From contig NZ_DAOKYX010000011.1 of NCBI RefSeq assembly GCF_035325945.1, positions 1-64,000 on the forward strand: a stretch of 64,000 nucleotides of DNA, given 5' to 3'. Both the position numbers and the translations under genes were made by a program. A model generated the notes under the pieces. It had not been told where the DNA came from and ran no database searches. It was given only the letters and a program-made list of their open reading frames with translations. Every line of letters starts with the position of its first letter. The stretch's first letter is position 1. The stretch is from Parvibaculum sp035325945 (lineage in GTDB: Bacteria; Pseudomonadota; Alphaproteobacteria; Parvibaculales; Parvibaculaceae). Positions 45,055 to 53,622 of the stretch are shown here, piece by piece.

Positions 45055-45983
45055 GCGTCGTCAATGTCAGCCTTCAGCTCAATGATGTGACGCCTATTCG
45101 CCGCGAGCTTGCGCTCGAGGATGGCTCCGTCTCCTTCCTCGAATGGCAGGGCGGAAAGCACCAGCCGGCGCTCCACTTCGCGCATGCCAATGGCTTCAAT
45201 GCGCTGACCTATCGCCGCCTTCTCTCTCCGCTCGCGAGCCGCTTCCACATTCGAGCCTGGGACGCGCGCGGCCACGGCATGACGAGCCTGCCCGCGAATC
45301 CGCAGGGCCATTCGAGCTGGCGCATCTATCGCGACGATCTGATCCGTGTGGTCGAGAATTTCGCCGCCGAGACGGGCGGGCCCGTTCTGCTCGGCGGCCA
45401 CTCCATGGGCGGCACGACGAGCCTCATGGTCGCCGCCGAGCGGCCCGATCTCGTGCGCGGCCTCGTGCTCGTCGATCCCGTCCTCGTGCCCTCTTTCGCG
45501 CGCATGGTGATGCGTTTCTACCGCATGCTCGGCCGCAAGGGCGGGCCCCTCTCGCTTGCCGATGGCGCCGAGCGCCGCCGCGCGGTCTTTCCCGATCGCG
45601 CCGCCATGGTCGCGTCATACAAGGGGCGCGGCGCCTTCCGCACCTGGCCGGAAGAGGTCATCGCGGACTATGTGGAGGGCGGCACGAAGCCGCGCGAGGA
45701 CGGGCAGGTGGAGCTTGCCTGCGCACCGCAATGGGAAGCGGCGAACTTCCGCGCGCAGGATCACAATATCTGGCACGACATCGGCCGCCTGCGCTGCCCG
45801 CTGACGCTGATTTATGCGGGGCCCGCCTCGACCTGCCGCGCGCCCGCGCCGGAGCTTCTCGGCAAGCACGATCCCGAGGCGACGATCCTGCGCATCGGGC
45901 AGTCGAGCCATTTTCTGCCGATGGAATATCCCGATGCGGTGCGCCGTGAGACGCTGGCGCTTGATGCGCGCCTATCGGCCTGA
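45051..45983 (+). CDS. Alpha/beta hydrolase
   Basis: This 310-residue hydrolase has HANGFNALTYRRLL (oxyanion side), the strand RAWDARGHGMT, the nucleophile elbow GGHSMGGTT, an Asp in LVDPVLV or later, and the catalytic His in IGQSSHFLPMEYP. Such enzymes cleave esters or thioesters; no subgroup-specific motif is evident. It is coupled to the upstream enoyl-CoA hydratase by ATGA overlap. Its 3' end overlaps the 3' end of a convergent acyl-CoA dehydrogenase gene by 12 bases. It is cytoplasmic, without a signal peptide. Confidence 0.9.
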   Translation: MSVVNVSLQLNDVTPIRRELALEDGSVSFLEWQGGKHQPALHFAHANGFNALTYRRLLSPLASRFHIRAWDARGHGMTSLPANPQGHSSWRIYRDDLIRVVENFAAETGGPVLLGGHSMGGTTSLMVAAERPDLVRGLVLVDPVLVPSFARMVMRFYRMLGRKGGPLSLADGAERRRAVFPDRAAMVASYKGRGAFRTWPEEVIADYVEGGTKPREDGQVELACAPQWEAANFRAQDHNIWHDIGRLRCPLTLIYAGPASTCRAPAPELLGKHDPEATILRIGQSSHFLPMEYPDAVRRETLALDARLSA

Positions 45984-47141
45984 GCTTGTGTGGGGCGCGC
46001 GCAGTCCGGCGCCGATCCGCTCCAGCATCATTTCGGTCGAGCCATCGGTGAAGGCGGCGATCTTGGCCGAGGCGAGGTGCCGCCCGAGCGGCAGCTCCTC
46101 GCGAAGCCCGGCGGCGCCCATGGCCTGAATGCAATCCGCGATGCGCGGCACCGTCACCCGGCCGGCAAAGTTCTTTGCATGCGCCGCCGCCATCACCGCG
46201 TCCCGCCCCTCGTCGATGAGGCGTCCTGCATCGCGCGTCAGCGCGCGCAGGGCTTCGAGATCGGTCGCCACATCGGCAAGCGACCAGCGAAGCCCCTGAT
46301 GCTCGACGAGCGGCTTGCCGAATGCGTGTCGCCTCGCGCCATAGTCGAGCGCGGCTTCGAGGCTCGCCGCCAGCATGCCCGCGCACATCGCCGCCACATA
46401 GACCCGCGCGCCGTTGACGCTCTGCATGGCGAGCTTGAAGGCCGTGCCGGGGCCCGCGAGCAGGTCGTCGTCGGGAACGAAATAATCCTCGAGCGCGAAG
46501 CCGCCCGCGCCGATCGCGTGGCCTCCCATGAGCGCATAGGCGGGCTTGCGCGCGAAGCCCGGCCGCCGCGCATCGACGAGAAAGCAGGCGATGCCCCGCC
46601 ACCCAGCGCTTGCATCGGTCTGCGCATAGGTGATGAAGATGTCGGCGACGGCCGCATTGGTGATCCAGCCCTTCTCGCCGGAAAGGAGCCATCCGCCCTC
46701 GGCCTTGCGCGCCATTGTGCCGATCGCGGCGAAGTCACTGCCCGCGCCCGGTTCCGAGAGCGCCGTCGCGCCGAATATCTCGGCCTTCATCAGTGCCGGG
46801 ACGAGGTCCTCGCGATGCCGTGACACAGCGCTCTGCGCGAGCTTCGCGGCCACATTGTGCGTGTTGATCATCGAGAAGGCGAAGGCCATGTCGGCGCGCG
46901 ACATCTCCTCGGCGATGGCAAGCTTGAGAAGATAGCGCGCGCCAAGCCCGCCGAGCGCTGCCGGCACTTCGAGGCCGAGCAGGCCCTCCCTGGCGGCCGC
47001 TTCCAGCGCCTCGACCGGCATCCGCCGCTCGCGCTCCCATCGCGCGGCGTTGGGCCGAACGATTTCTTCCGAAAATCGCCGTGCGCGGTCGAAGATTTCG
47101 CGCTCCCGCTGGTCGAGCATCGCGCTCAGAAATTCGCTCAT
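45972..47141 (-). CDS. Acyl-CoA dehydrogenase family protein with atypical active site
   Basis: In this 389-residue flavoprotein of the acyl-CoA dehydrogenase fold the substrate/FAD motifs ATALSEPGAGSDFAAIGTMA and WLLSGEKGWITNAAVADIFI are intact. The catalytic base position reads AAFTDGSTEMML, with Asp where Glu is usual, and the alternative Glu site reads MQSVNGARVYVA without Glu. It may use Asp as base or act on an unusual substrate. It is monocistronic. The start MSEFLSAMLDQRE lies at 47141. It is convergent with the hydrolase gene. Confidence 0.9.
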   Translation of the reverse strand: MSEFLSAMLDQREREIFDRARRFSEEIVRPNAARWERERRMPVEALEAAAREGLLGLEVPAALGGLGARYLLKLAIAEEMSRADMAFAFSMINTHNVAAKLAQSAVSRHREDLVPALMKAEIFGATALSEPGAGSDFAAIGTMARKAEGGWLLSGEKGWITNAAVADIFITYAQTDASAGWRGIACFLVDARRPGFARKPAYALMGGHAIGAGGFALEDYFVPDDDLLAGPGTAFKLAMQSVNGARVYVAAMCAGMLAASLEAALDYGARRHAFGKPLVEHQGLRWSLADVATDLEALRALTRDAGRLIDEGRDAVMAAAHAKNFAGRVTVPRIADCIQAMGAAGLREELPLGRHLASAKIAAFTDGSTEMMLERIGAGLRAPHTSSGR

Positions 47142-47263
47142 GCCTCTCCCCGTTTATCTTGCGACAGAGTAGCCTTGCTCCCGCACATCCTCAATTCCGC
47201 CGGATCGCTCTCTTGCCCTTCTCATTCGCCGAAGCCGATCCCGACCGCTCCGCCAAGGAAGAA

Positions 47264-47455
47264 ATGCTCCGGGCCATGAGCGACGGGGAGCTTGTCGCTG
47301 CCTATCGGGAAACGCGCGCCGCCGCCCGGCGCGCCCGCGGCGCGCGCGATATGGAACGGCTTTATCCGCTCGTTCGCGGCATGAAGACGATCCAGCGCAT
47401 CGCGGGCGAGCGCGGGATCGTCATCGCGGCGGGGCAGGGCGCCTCAGACGCCTAG
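47264..47455 (+). CDS. Small hypothetical protein (helical)
   Basis: The 63-residue product is rich in Arg/Ala helix (MLRAMSDGELVAAYRETRAA, then RMKTIQRIAGERG-like text). ATG 47264 follows AAGGAAGAA in the correct place. A longer frame from a TTG at 47213 is open but lacks a ribosome site. No family is recognised. It overlaps the convergent thioesterase gene end by 12 bases. I regard it as a probable but not certain gene. Confidence 0.5.
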   Translation: MLRAMSDGELVAAYRETRAAARRARGARDMERLYPLVRGMKTIQRIAGERGIVIAAGQGASDA

Positions 47456-48364
47456 TCCCGGCACGACCAGCGATTCAAGCCTTTCGCGCAGTTCGTCGGG
47501 AATGGGAATGGCCTTGCGCGTCTCGAGATCGAGCGCGATGGCGACGGCCTCCGCCGTGGCGATCGATTGGCCGGTTTCGAGATCGAAGAGCCAGTGGCCC
47601 CAGACATAGGTCTTCGGCCCCACCTCCTTGAGCCCGCTGCGGAGCGTCAGCACATCGCCCACGCGCGGATAGCGCCGGTAATGGAAGCGATATTCGAGCG
47701 CGGCCCCGCCGACGCGGGAATTCTTGGAACGGTCGTCGCCGCGCGTCTGGCCGAGAAGGTTCGGAATGGAATCCGAAACGATCCCCATGAAATGCCGCGT
47801 GATGAGAAAGCCCTGCGCGTCGCATTGCTCGGGCTGGATCTCGCCCTGCCATGTGAAGACGAGGCTCATCTTTTCAGCCTCTTCGAGCGTCGGCGCTGTT
47901 CGTGGCTCGTAGAGCGTGAGGCCGCGCGGCGCGCCATGCTGCGGCAGATCGACGATGAGCGCCTTGGCGGCGGCCTTGGCCTTGGCCGGCAGCGGCTTCA
48001 GCTCGTGCGAGTCGGCGTCCAGAAGTTCCACATCGGCGCTGAAGGTCGCGGCGACCTCGCCCGAAACCGTGTTCCACATCTCCTCATAGACGCGCAGCCC
48101 GTAATCGCGCACCTCGAGCACGCCAGTGCGGATGGTAAAGGGCGCGCCGGGGCGCTGCTCGCGCAGGAAGCGAACATGATGGTCGCGCGCGACGAGCCGC
48201 GCCCGCTCCGCATCTATGAAGCGCGGGCCGAGGCCGAGATGCACGCCGAGCGCGGCGAGCCCCTGCGTCGCATGCTCCATATAGAATTGCACATTCATGT
48301 GCCCCATCTGGTCCGACTGCCATGTCTGCACGCTCGAGCGCGCGACATCGATCATCTGCGCCAT
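47444..48364 (-). CDS. Double-hotdog acyl-CoA thioesterase, copy 1
   Basis: This 306-residue protein consists of two consecutive hotdog domains of the YbgC/FadM-like 4HBT type. The first half has the motif QSDQMGHMNVQFYMEHA with the conserved Asp and HMN. The second half has QCDAQGFLITRHFMGI, where HMN is replaced by FLI, so it looks catalytically weak or regulatory. Such enzymes split acyl-CoA to acid and CoA. It is the last of three paralogous genes in one operon. ATG 48364 follows GAGGAAAGACAG. The start lies 38 bases after the previous paralogue. Confidence 0.88.
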   Translation of the reverse strand: MAQMIDVARSSVQTWQSDQMGHMNVQFYMEHATQGLAALGVHLGLGPRFIDAERARLVARDHHVRFLREQRPGAPFTIRTGVLEVRDYGLRVYEEMWNTVSGEVAATFSADVELLDADSHELKPLPAKAKAAAKALIVDLPQHGAPRGLTLYEPRTAPTLEEAEKMSLVFTWQGEIQPEQCDAQGFLITRHFMGIVSDSIPNLLGQTRGDDRSKNSRVGGAALEYRFHYRRYPRVGDVLTLRSGLKEVGPKTYVWGHWLFDLETGQSIATAEAVAIALDLETRKAIPIPDELRERLESLVVPGLGV

Positions 48365-48402
48365 CTGTCTTTCCTCATTTCTCGTTACGATATTGAATTC
48401 GG

Positions 48403-49305
48403 TCAGGCGCGCGCGAAGCGGCGCGCGACGCTGTCCGGGATGTGAATGGCCTTGCGGCTTTCGCGGCTGAAGAGAAGTCCGAGCCCCTCCGCGGCGCAGG
48501 CCGGCTCGCCCGTCTCGCCATTGAAGAGCCAGTGGCGGTATCGAAGCGTCTTGTCCGTCGCCTCGACGAGGCCGGTTCTGACGATGATGGTTTCGCCCGC
48601 CATCAGTTCGCGGAAATAGCACAGCCGCATTTCGACGGTCGCGGTCGCAAGTCCCTTGGCCGCCTGTTCATGCCGGCCGAGCCCCGCATGCGCCCACATA
48701 TGGCCCTGCGAATCCGAAAAGCGCGCCATGAAGAAGCGCGCATTCATATGGCCGTTGGTATCGCACTCCCACGGGTTCACGACGGAGCGGTTGCTCTCGA
48801 TCATCTGGAGTTCATCGGCGCGGGCGAGCGAGACGTCGCGGTCGATCGCCTCGCGCGGCAGGCCGCGGGGAGTCGCATGGGCGGGAAGATCGCCCATGAG
48901 CGCCAGCGCCTTCTCGCGCGTGCCCTCGGGCCAGGGCGTGAGCCTGCGCGTCGCGAGATCGAGGCAGCCGACATCGACGACGAAAGTGGCGGCGAGCCTG
49001 TCGTCGAGGATTTCGCGCATCTCCTGATACATGAGCATCGTCTTTTCGCGCATCTCAATGACGCCGGAGCGGACGAGCACGAGATCGCTGGTGCGCAGCT
49101 CGCGGTGAAAGCGGATGTGATGCTCGAGCGCGACATAGCCGAGCCCGGTTTCGCGCTGATGCGCATGGCCGAGCCCGATCGCGGCGCGGAAATTGTAGGA
49201 GGCGTCCGATGTCTTGCCGATATAGTGCTGGATGTTCATGTGGCCCATCTCGTCGCATTCCTGCAACGAGACATAGCCGCGATAGGTGTCGATGAGCCCG
49301 CTCAT
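48403..49305 (-). CDS. Double-hotdog acyl-CoA thioesterase, copy 2
   Basis: This 300-residue, two-domain hotdog protein is paralogous to its neighbours. Both halves retain the active-site pattern: ECDEMGHMNIQHYIGKT in the first and ECDTNGHMNARFFMARF in the second. It therefore has two potential active sites per chain. It overlaps the preceding gene by four bases (ATGA), so it is translationally coupled. The C-terminal tail carries SRKAIHIPDSV, a conserved end also seen in copy 1 (TRKAIPIPDEL). It is a cytoplasmic, probable thioesterase; the acyl group is unknown. Confidence 0.88.
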   Translation of the reverse strand: MSGLIDTYRGYVSLQECDEMGHMNIQHYIGKTSDASYNFRAAIGLGHAHQRETGLGYVALEHHIRFHRELRTSDLVLVRSGVIEMREKTMLMYQEMREILDDRLAATFVVDVGCLDLATRRLTPWPEGTREKALALMGDLPAHATPRGLPREAIDRDVSLARADELQMIESNRSVVNPWECDTNGHMNARFFMARFSDSQGHMWAHAGLGRHEQAAKGLATATVEMRLCYFRELMAGETIIVRTGLVEATDKTLRYRHWLFNGETGEPACAAEGLGLLFSRESRKAIHIPDSVARRFARA

Positions 49306-50240
49306 CGCACTATGTCCTCGAGCGTATGAAGGTGAGGGGCGAACTGCGCGCGCTCCTCTTCCGACAGGGCGACGGCGCGGCGCTTGTCGAGGTCGAGCAG
49401 GACCGCCGTCACCTCGCTCGTTGCCACGAGAAGTCCCGTCTCTCCATTGAACATGAAATGGCAGAGGCGGATCGTCTTCGCGGCTACTTCGACGAGCGCC
49501 GATTTGACGATCACTATGTCGCCGGAGACGACCTCGCGCACATAGTTGAGCCGCTGTTCGAGCACGACGCTGCCGCGCCGTTCGCGCATCAGGCGCTGCC
49601 TGTCCATGCCGATCCCCTGCCAGAGATGGCCGGACCCGTCCGAATAGCGCGAGATATAGAACTGCGTCGCCATATGGCCGAAATCGTCGCAATGATGGCG
49701 CGCCACCGGCCCGCGATAGATTTCGATGAGGTCCTTCGTATCCGCCTGCGCGAGCGTGATGTCGGGTAGCCGCGTCTCGCGCCGGACGCTGCGCGCCTCA
49801 GCATGTTCCGGCAGCGGGCCGATGAGCGCGCGGCCTCGGGCAAGCGCCTCCTCCGGCCAGGGCGCGAGCTTGCGTGTCTTCATGTCGAAATGCGCGCTGA
49901 CGGCTACCATGGTCGCCGCCGTCTCATCGGTCGCCGCGTTGAGAAGCTCGTGATAGACGACGAGCGTGCGCGGCCGCATGTCGATGAGCCGCGAGCGCAT
50001 GCGCACCATGTCGCCAGCATAAAGCTCGCGGTGAAAGCGATAATGCTCCTCGATCGCGATCATGGTGCGGCCCGTTTCGCGGATTGTGCTCGGCGTGAGA
50101 CCGAGTTCATGCCGCAGAAAGAACGCGCCGTCCGATGCGCGGGCGACATAGAACTGCACGTTCATGTGCCCATTGTCGTCGCACTCCCAGGTATTGACCG
50201 CGCCCCGGAAGCTGTCGAAATAACCGTTGACGAGAGACAT
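49302..50240 (-). CDS. Double-hotdog acyl-CoA thioesterase, copy 3
   Basis: The 312-residue double-hotdog protein is the first of the three copies after the esterase gene. The first half has ECDDNGHMNVQFYVARA; the second reads HCDDFGHMATQFYISRY, with HMN changed to HMA. The three copies share the D-x-x-G-H-M core and the tail KRRAVAL/RKAIPI, so they arose by duplication, followed by different decay of individual active sites. Its 3' end overlaps the start of copy 2 by four bases. The esterase gene ends nine bases upstream. Confidence 0.88.
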   Translation of the reverse strand: MSLVNGYFDSFRGAVNTWECDDNGHMNVQFYVARASDGAFFLRHELGLTPSTIRETGRTMIAIEEHYRFHRELYAGDMVRMRSRLIDMRPRTLVVYHELLNAATDETAATMVAVSAHFDMKTRKLAPWPEEALARGRALIGPLPEHAEARSVRRETRLPDITLAQADTKDLIEIYRGPVARHHCDDFGHMATQFYISRYSDGSGHLWQGIGMDRQRLMRERRGSVVLEQRLNYVREVVSGDIVIVKSALVEVAAKTIRLCHFMFNGETGLLVATSEVTAVLLDLDKRRAVALSEEERAQFAPHLHTLEDIVR

Positions 50241-50248
50241 GTCGCGGA

Positions 50249-51214
50249 TCAGCCCGTCACACGAGCGAGGAAGGCGTCGGCGCGCGCATTCGCGGCTCTG
50301 GCGATCTCTCCCGGAAAGGCGACGAAGCCATGCGCGCCGCCCGGATAGACGGCAAGCTCCGCTTCCCTTCCTGCCGCCACCCAGCGCGAATACATGAAGA
50401 GCGTGTCGTCGAGAAGCGCGTCGCGCGTGCCGATGGTGAAGAGGGCGGGCGGCATGTCCCTGAGATCCGCATAAAGCGGCGATATGTCGGGATCGCGCCG
50501 GTCGAGCCCGCCGGGCAGGAAGGCATCGCCGAATTTCGCGATATCGACGGTCCTGAGAATGAGCCGTTCGTCGCCGAACTGTTTCTGGCTCGGCGTCATC
50601 GAAAGATCGAAGGCGCCGAAGACGAGATTGGCGCCACTGAAGCCCGTGAAGCCGTGCCGGTCGCGCATTCTGAGCAGCGTCACGGCAGAGAGATGCCCGC
50701 CGGCGGATTCACCGCCAATGGTGAGCCTGTCCGTGCCGAATTCCGCCTTCGCGTTCCGCGCGAGCCAGAGCGCCGCCGCCTCGCAATCGTCCGGTCCGGC
50801 GGGATAGGGGTTCTCCGGCGCGAGCCTGTATTCGACGCTGACGCAGGCAAGCCCGGCATTGGCCGCGATGCGCTCCAGCATCGGGTCCTGCTGGTCGGCG
50901 GCGCCGAGCACCCAGCCGCCGCCATGAATATGGAGATAGACGCCCTTGGGATTTTCCGGCGCGATGATGCGCAGCGGCACCTTGTGGCCGTTCTTTCCCT
51001 CGATATGCAGCGTGCGGGCACGCTCCGATTTCGGCGCGAGCGGAAAGGCCCCTTCGCCGCGGGCGCGGGCATCGCGCACCTTCTGCGCGCCCACATCCCA
51101 CCATTCCTCCATCCCGGCCATGGCCTTGATGATGGCGTCATTGATGGCCCGCGTTTCGGCGGTAATCGCCTCGGGGCGGAAGAGAGCCGGATCGAACGGA
51201 GTGTTGCCTGACAT
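50249..51214 (-). CDS. Alpha/beta hydrolase, HSL-family esterase
   Basis: The 321-residue enzyme has the HSL oxyanion motif LHIHGGGWVLGA, the nucleophile Ser in GGESAGGHLSA, Asp in TIGTRDALLDD and His in GGAHGFVAFPGE. It should hydrolyse short or medium acyl esters in the cytoplasm. It is the first gene of the operon that continues with three double-hotdog thioesterases (nine-base spacer), which suggests a pathway handling ester-derived acyl-CoA. There are no export signals. The promoter is in the 83-base spacer shared with the divergent 2H phosphoesterase gene. Confidence 0.92.
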   Translation of the reverse strand: MSGNTPFDPALFRPEAITAETRAINDAIIKAMAGMEEWWDVGAQKVRDARARGEGAFPLAPKSERARTLHIEGKNGHKVPLRIIAPENPKGVYLHIHGGGWVLGAADQQDPMLERIAANAGLACVSVEYRLAPENPYPAGPDDCEAAALWLARNAKAEFGTDRLTIGGESAGGHLSAVTLLRMRDRHGFTGFSGANLVFGAFDLSMTPSQKQFGDERLILRTVDIAKFGDAFLPGGLDRRDPDISPLYADLRDMPPALFTIGTRDALLDDTLFMYSRWVAAGREAELAVYPGGAHGFVAFPGEIARAANARADAFLARVTG

Positions 51215-51297
51215 GAATTGCCTCCCATTTTCTTTTCAGGGAGTAGACCGGATTCTGCGCTTGTCGTCTAATATGAACGTGAGGGAGGCCCCGTGCG

Positions 51298-51831
51298 ATG
51301 GAAACAGCGCTCGTGCTCAAGGTGCCGGAAGCGGAGGAGGCGGTATCGCATTGGCGGCGCCGTCACGATCCCTCGGCGACCGAGGGCATGCCGGCACATG
51401 TGACGCTCGTTTATCCTTTCAGGGAATGGGGCCAGATCGACGCAGCTGCGGAGGAAGCGCTCGCCTATCTTTTCGCCCGCGCCCATCCCATTGACCTGCA
51501 TTTTGCGGAAACCCGGCGCTTCGCGTCCATTCTGTGGCTTGCGCCCGCAAGGCCCGAGCCGGTGATCGCGCTGGTGCGGGCGATGCGGCTCGCCTTTCCC
51601 GAAAACCTGCCCTATTCGGGCGCCCATGCCGAGGTGGTGCCGCATCTGACGGTCGCCCATGCCGCGGACGGGGAGGACGCTCAGGCGGAACTCGACCGCA
51701 TCGAAAGAGAATTTCTCGCCGAGGCGCGACGTCACCTGCCCATTCGCGCCCGCATCGAGGAAGTCTCGCTCTTCCGCAAGGAAAGCGGCGGCTGGCGCGA
51801 GGCTCGGCGCTTTGCGCTGGGCAATGGCTGA
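51298..51831 (+). CDS. 2'-5' RNA ligase family (2H phosphoesterase) protein
   Basis: This 177-residue protein has two H-x-T/V motifs on a duplicated fold: HVTLVYPF near residue 35 and HLTVAHA near residue 120. These are the hallmark of 2H phosphoesterases (ThpR and relatives). Enzymes of this family act on 2',3' cyclic phosphates or 2'-5' RNA bonds. The ATG at 51298 follows GAGGGAGG at a rather long spacing. It is divergent from the esterase operon and convergent with the DJ-1 gene. The physiological RNA is unknown. Confidence 0.85.
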   Translation: METALVLKVPEAEEAVSHWRRRHDPSATEGMPAHVTLVYPFREWGQIDAAAEEALAYLFARAHPIDLHFAETRRFASILWLAPARPEPVIALVRAMRLAFPENLPYSGAHAEVVPHLTVAHAADGEDAQAELDRIEREFLAEARRHLPIRARIEEVSLFRKESGGWREARRFALGNG

Positions 51832-51869
51832 GGCTATCGCCCGCCGGACGCGCCCCGGATAGCCGCGTC

Positions 51870-52490
51870 TCAGACGGAGGCAGCGTAAGGCGGCGCGGGA
51901 TCGTACTGCATGCCGATCTGGGTCGCCCTTGCGTGCCCCTCGCCATGCATCTGCCCGACGAGCCAGAGCGCCATGTCGATGCCGGCCGAGACGCCTGCCG
52001 AAGTGACGACATTGCCGTCGCGTACATAGCGCAGCCGCTCGACGACCTCGGAGGCTTCGCCGCGCTTGCGCAGCGTATCGACAAAGGCCCAATGCGTCGT
52101 CACGCGCTTGCCTCGCGCAGGGCCGGCCGCCGTCAGCAGCATCGCGCCCGTGCAGACGCTCGTCACCCATTCGCAATCGCCCGCCACGCGCGAGATCCAG
52201 TCGAGCAGCGGCTTGTTGTTCACCTCCCGCCGCGTGCCCTGTCCGCCGGGAACGAGCAGGAGATCGAGCTTCGTCACATCGGCGATGCTTGCCATCGCCT
52301 CGACGCGCATGCCCTTGGCGCAGGTCACGGTCTTTCCGGTTTCGGAGATGAGGACGACCTTGTCGGGACGCCTGTTCTCTGACCGCGCGAACATCTCGTT
52401 CGACATGGTGAAGACTTCATAAGGCCCGACAAAATCGAGTTCCTCCGCATCGTCGAAAATGAGGATGCCGATGGTGCGCTCACGGGACAT
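51870..52490 (-). CDS. DJ-1/PfpI family protein
   Basis: The 206-residue class I glutamine amidotransferase-like protein starts RTIGILIFDDAEELDFVGPYEVF. The nucleophile Cys is in VTSVCTGAMLL, and THWAFVDTLRKRG follows. The best relatives by pattern are isonitrile hydratase (InhA) and the DJ-1 group associated with GlxA-type regulators. Activity on an isonitrile is possible but not proven. It overlaps the upstream GlxA-type regulator gene by 11 bases, showing that the two are translated together. It may generate or remove the signal that the regulator senses. Confidence 0.87.
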   Translation of the reverse strand: MSRERTIGILIFDDAEELDFVGPYEVFTMSNEMFARSENRRPDKVVLISETGKTVTCAKGMRVEAMASIADVTKLDLLLVPGGQGTRREVNNKPLLDWISRVAGDCEWVTSVCTGAMLLTAAGPARGKRVTTHWAFVDTLRKRGEASEVVERLRYVRDGNVVTSAGVSAGIDMALWLVGQMHGEGHARATQIGMQYDPAPPYAASV

Positions 52491-53544
52491 TGGGGTGCTC
52501 CTCCATTGTGAAGCTCATGTTGAGCGGGCGCTTCGCCGTCTGGAAGCGTTCGCGATAGCGATGGGGCGTGACGCCGAACTGGCGCAGAAAGGCTCGGCGC
52601 ATGCGCTCGGCCTGTCCGAAGCCCGTATCGAAGGCGATGGTTTCGATCGGCAGCGCGCCTTCGGTGAGTTTTCGCCGCGCCTCGTCGAGCCGTGCGCGTT
52701 CCACGAAGTGAGCGGGCGTCGTGCCGGTTTCCTCAACGAAGCGCCGCGCGAAGGTGCGCTCGCTCATATGGGCGACGCGCGCCAGCACCGGAACGGTGAG
52801 GTCGTCGCGCGGGTTTTTCACGATATGCGTGCAGACCCTGGCGATCCGCGCATCGTCCACGCCTTGCGCGGCGAGTTGGGCGGAGAATTGCGACTGGCCG
52901 CCGGGGCGCATCATGAACATGACGAGATGGCGGGCGATGTGGAGCGCGCGCTCGCGGCCGAGATCCTCCTCGACCATGGCGAGCGCAAGGTCCATTCCCG
53001 CAGTGACGCCCGCCGATGTCCATATATCGCCGTCGCGCAGATGGATCGCGTCGTCATCGACCTCGACGAGGGGGTAGCGCTTGCGCAGGGACGTGGCCCA
53101 TGCCCAATGCGTCGCCGCGCGGCGCCCGTCGAGCAGCCCCGCTTCCGCGAGCAGGAAGGCGCCGGTGCAGATCGAGGCGATGCGCCTCACATGCCGCGAT
53201 GCCTCGCGGATGAAACCGGTGACGGCCTCGTCGTTCAGGAGCTTTCGGCCGCCCTCGCCGCCGGAGACGATGAGCGTGTCTATATTCGCCATGTCCTTCG
53301 GGGTGAGATCGCCGAGCCCGCGCGTGGCGATGAGGTCGAGCCCGCATGTGGTGCGGAAAGGGCCTTTGTGAGGCGCGATCAGCTCGATCGAATAGGCGGG
53401 ATTTTCCTCGCCATCCTCGGCTGCTGAAAAGATCTGCAAAGGTCCCGCCACGTCGAGGATCTGTGCATCCTCATAGGCAAGCATCGTCACCTGTCGGCGA
53501 CCAGGGCGGGGCGTAGGGCGGCGGATGGGATCGGGCGTCTTCAT
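52480..53544 (-). CDS. GlxA family transcriptional regulator (DJ-1 domain plus AraC HTH)
   Basis: The 354-residue regulator has an N-terminal DJ-1/PfpI domain (residues 20-195; Cys in ASICTGAFLLAEAG, then ATHWAWATSLRK) and a C-terminal AraC-type DNA-binding domain (about 230-325; LTVPVLARVAHMSERTFARRF and AFDTGFGQAERMRRAFLRQFG). It probably controls the adjacent DJ-1 gene, which overlaps it. The start MKTPDPIRR at 53544 gives a compact protein; an upstream ATG at 53586 would add 14 residues. A long inverted repeat lies 24 bases upstream of the start. Confidence 0.9.
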   Translation of the reverse strand: MKTPDPIRRPTPRPGRRQVTMLAYEDAQILDVAGPLQIFSAAEDGEENPAYSIELIAPHKGPFRTTCGLDLIATRGLGDLTPKDMANIDTLIVSGGEGGRKLLNDEAVTGFIREASRHVRRIASICTGAFLLAEAGLLDGRRAATHWAWATSLRKRYPLVEVDDDAIHLRDGDIWTSAGVTAGMDLALAMVEEDLGRERALHIARHLVMFMMRPGGQSQFSAQLAAQGVDDARIARVCTHIVKNPRDDLTVPVLARVAHMSERTFARRFVEETGTTPAHFVERARLDEARRKLTEGALPIETIAFDTGFGQAERMRRAFLRQFGVTPHRYRERFQTAKRPLNMSFTMEEHPNVP

Positions 53545-53567
53545 GCCCAGGACACTAGGCCGCCCGC

Positions 53568-53610
53568 GGTCTGGCGGAAATGCCAAATGACAGGCAATTT
53601 CCGCCAGACC
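53568..53610. promoter_or_regulatory. Long inverted repeat upstream of the GlxA-type regulator gene
   Basis: GGTCTGGCGGAAATGCC (53568-53584) faces GGCAATTTCCGCCAGACC (53593-53610). The arms are complementary over 17 positions with one extra base in the second arm and an eight-base loop. It begins 24 bases upstream of the regulator start at 53544 and just downstream of the SOI-like gene. There is no T tract, so an operator for the AraC-type regulator is more likely than a terminator, but an RNA hairpin cannot be excluded. Confidence 0.5.
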
Positions 53611-53622
53611 TTGAGAGACGGG

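Noticed and set aside
53568..53610. Rho-independent terminator for the SOI-like gene
   Set aside because: The stem is strong but no T tract follows on either strand; an operator is more plausible.
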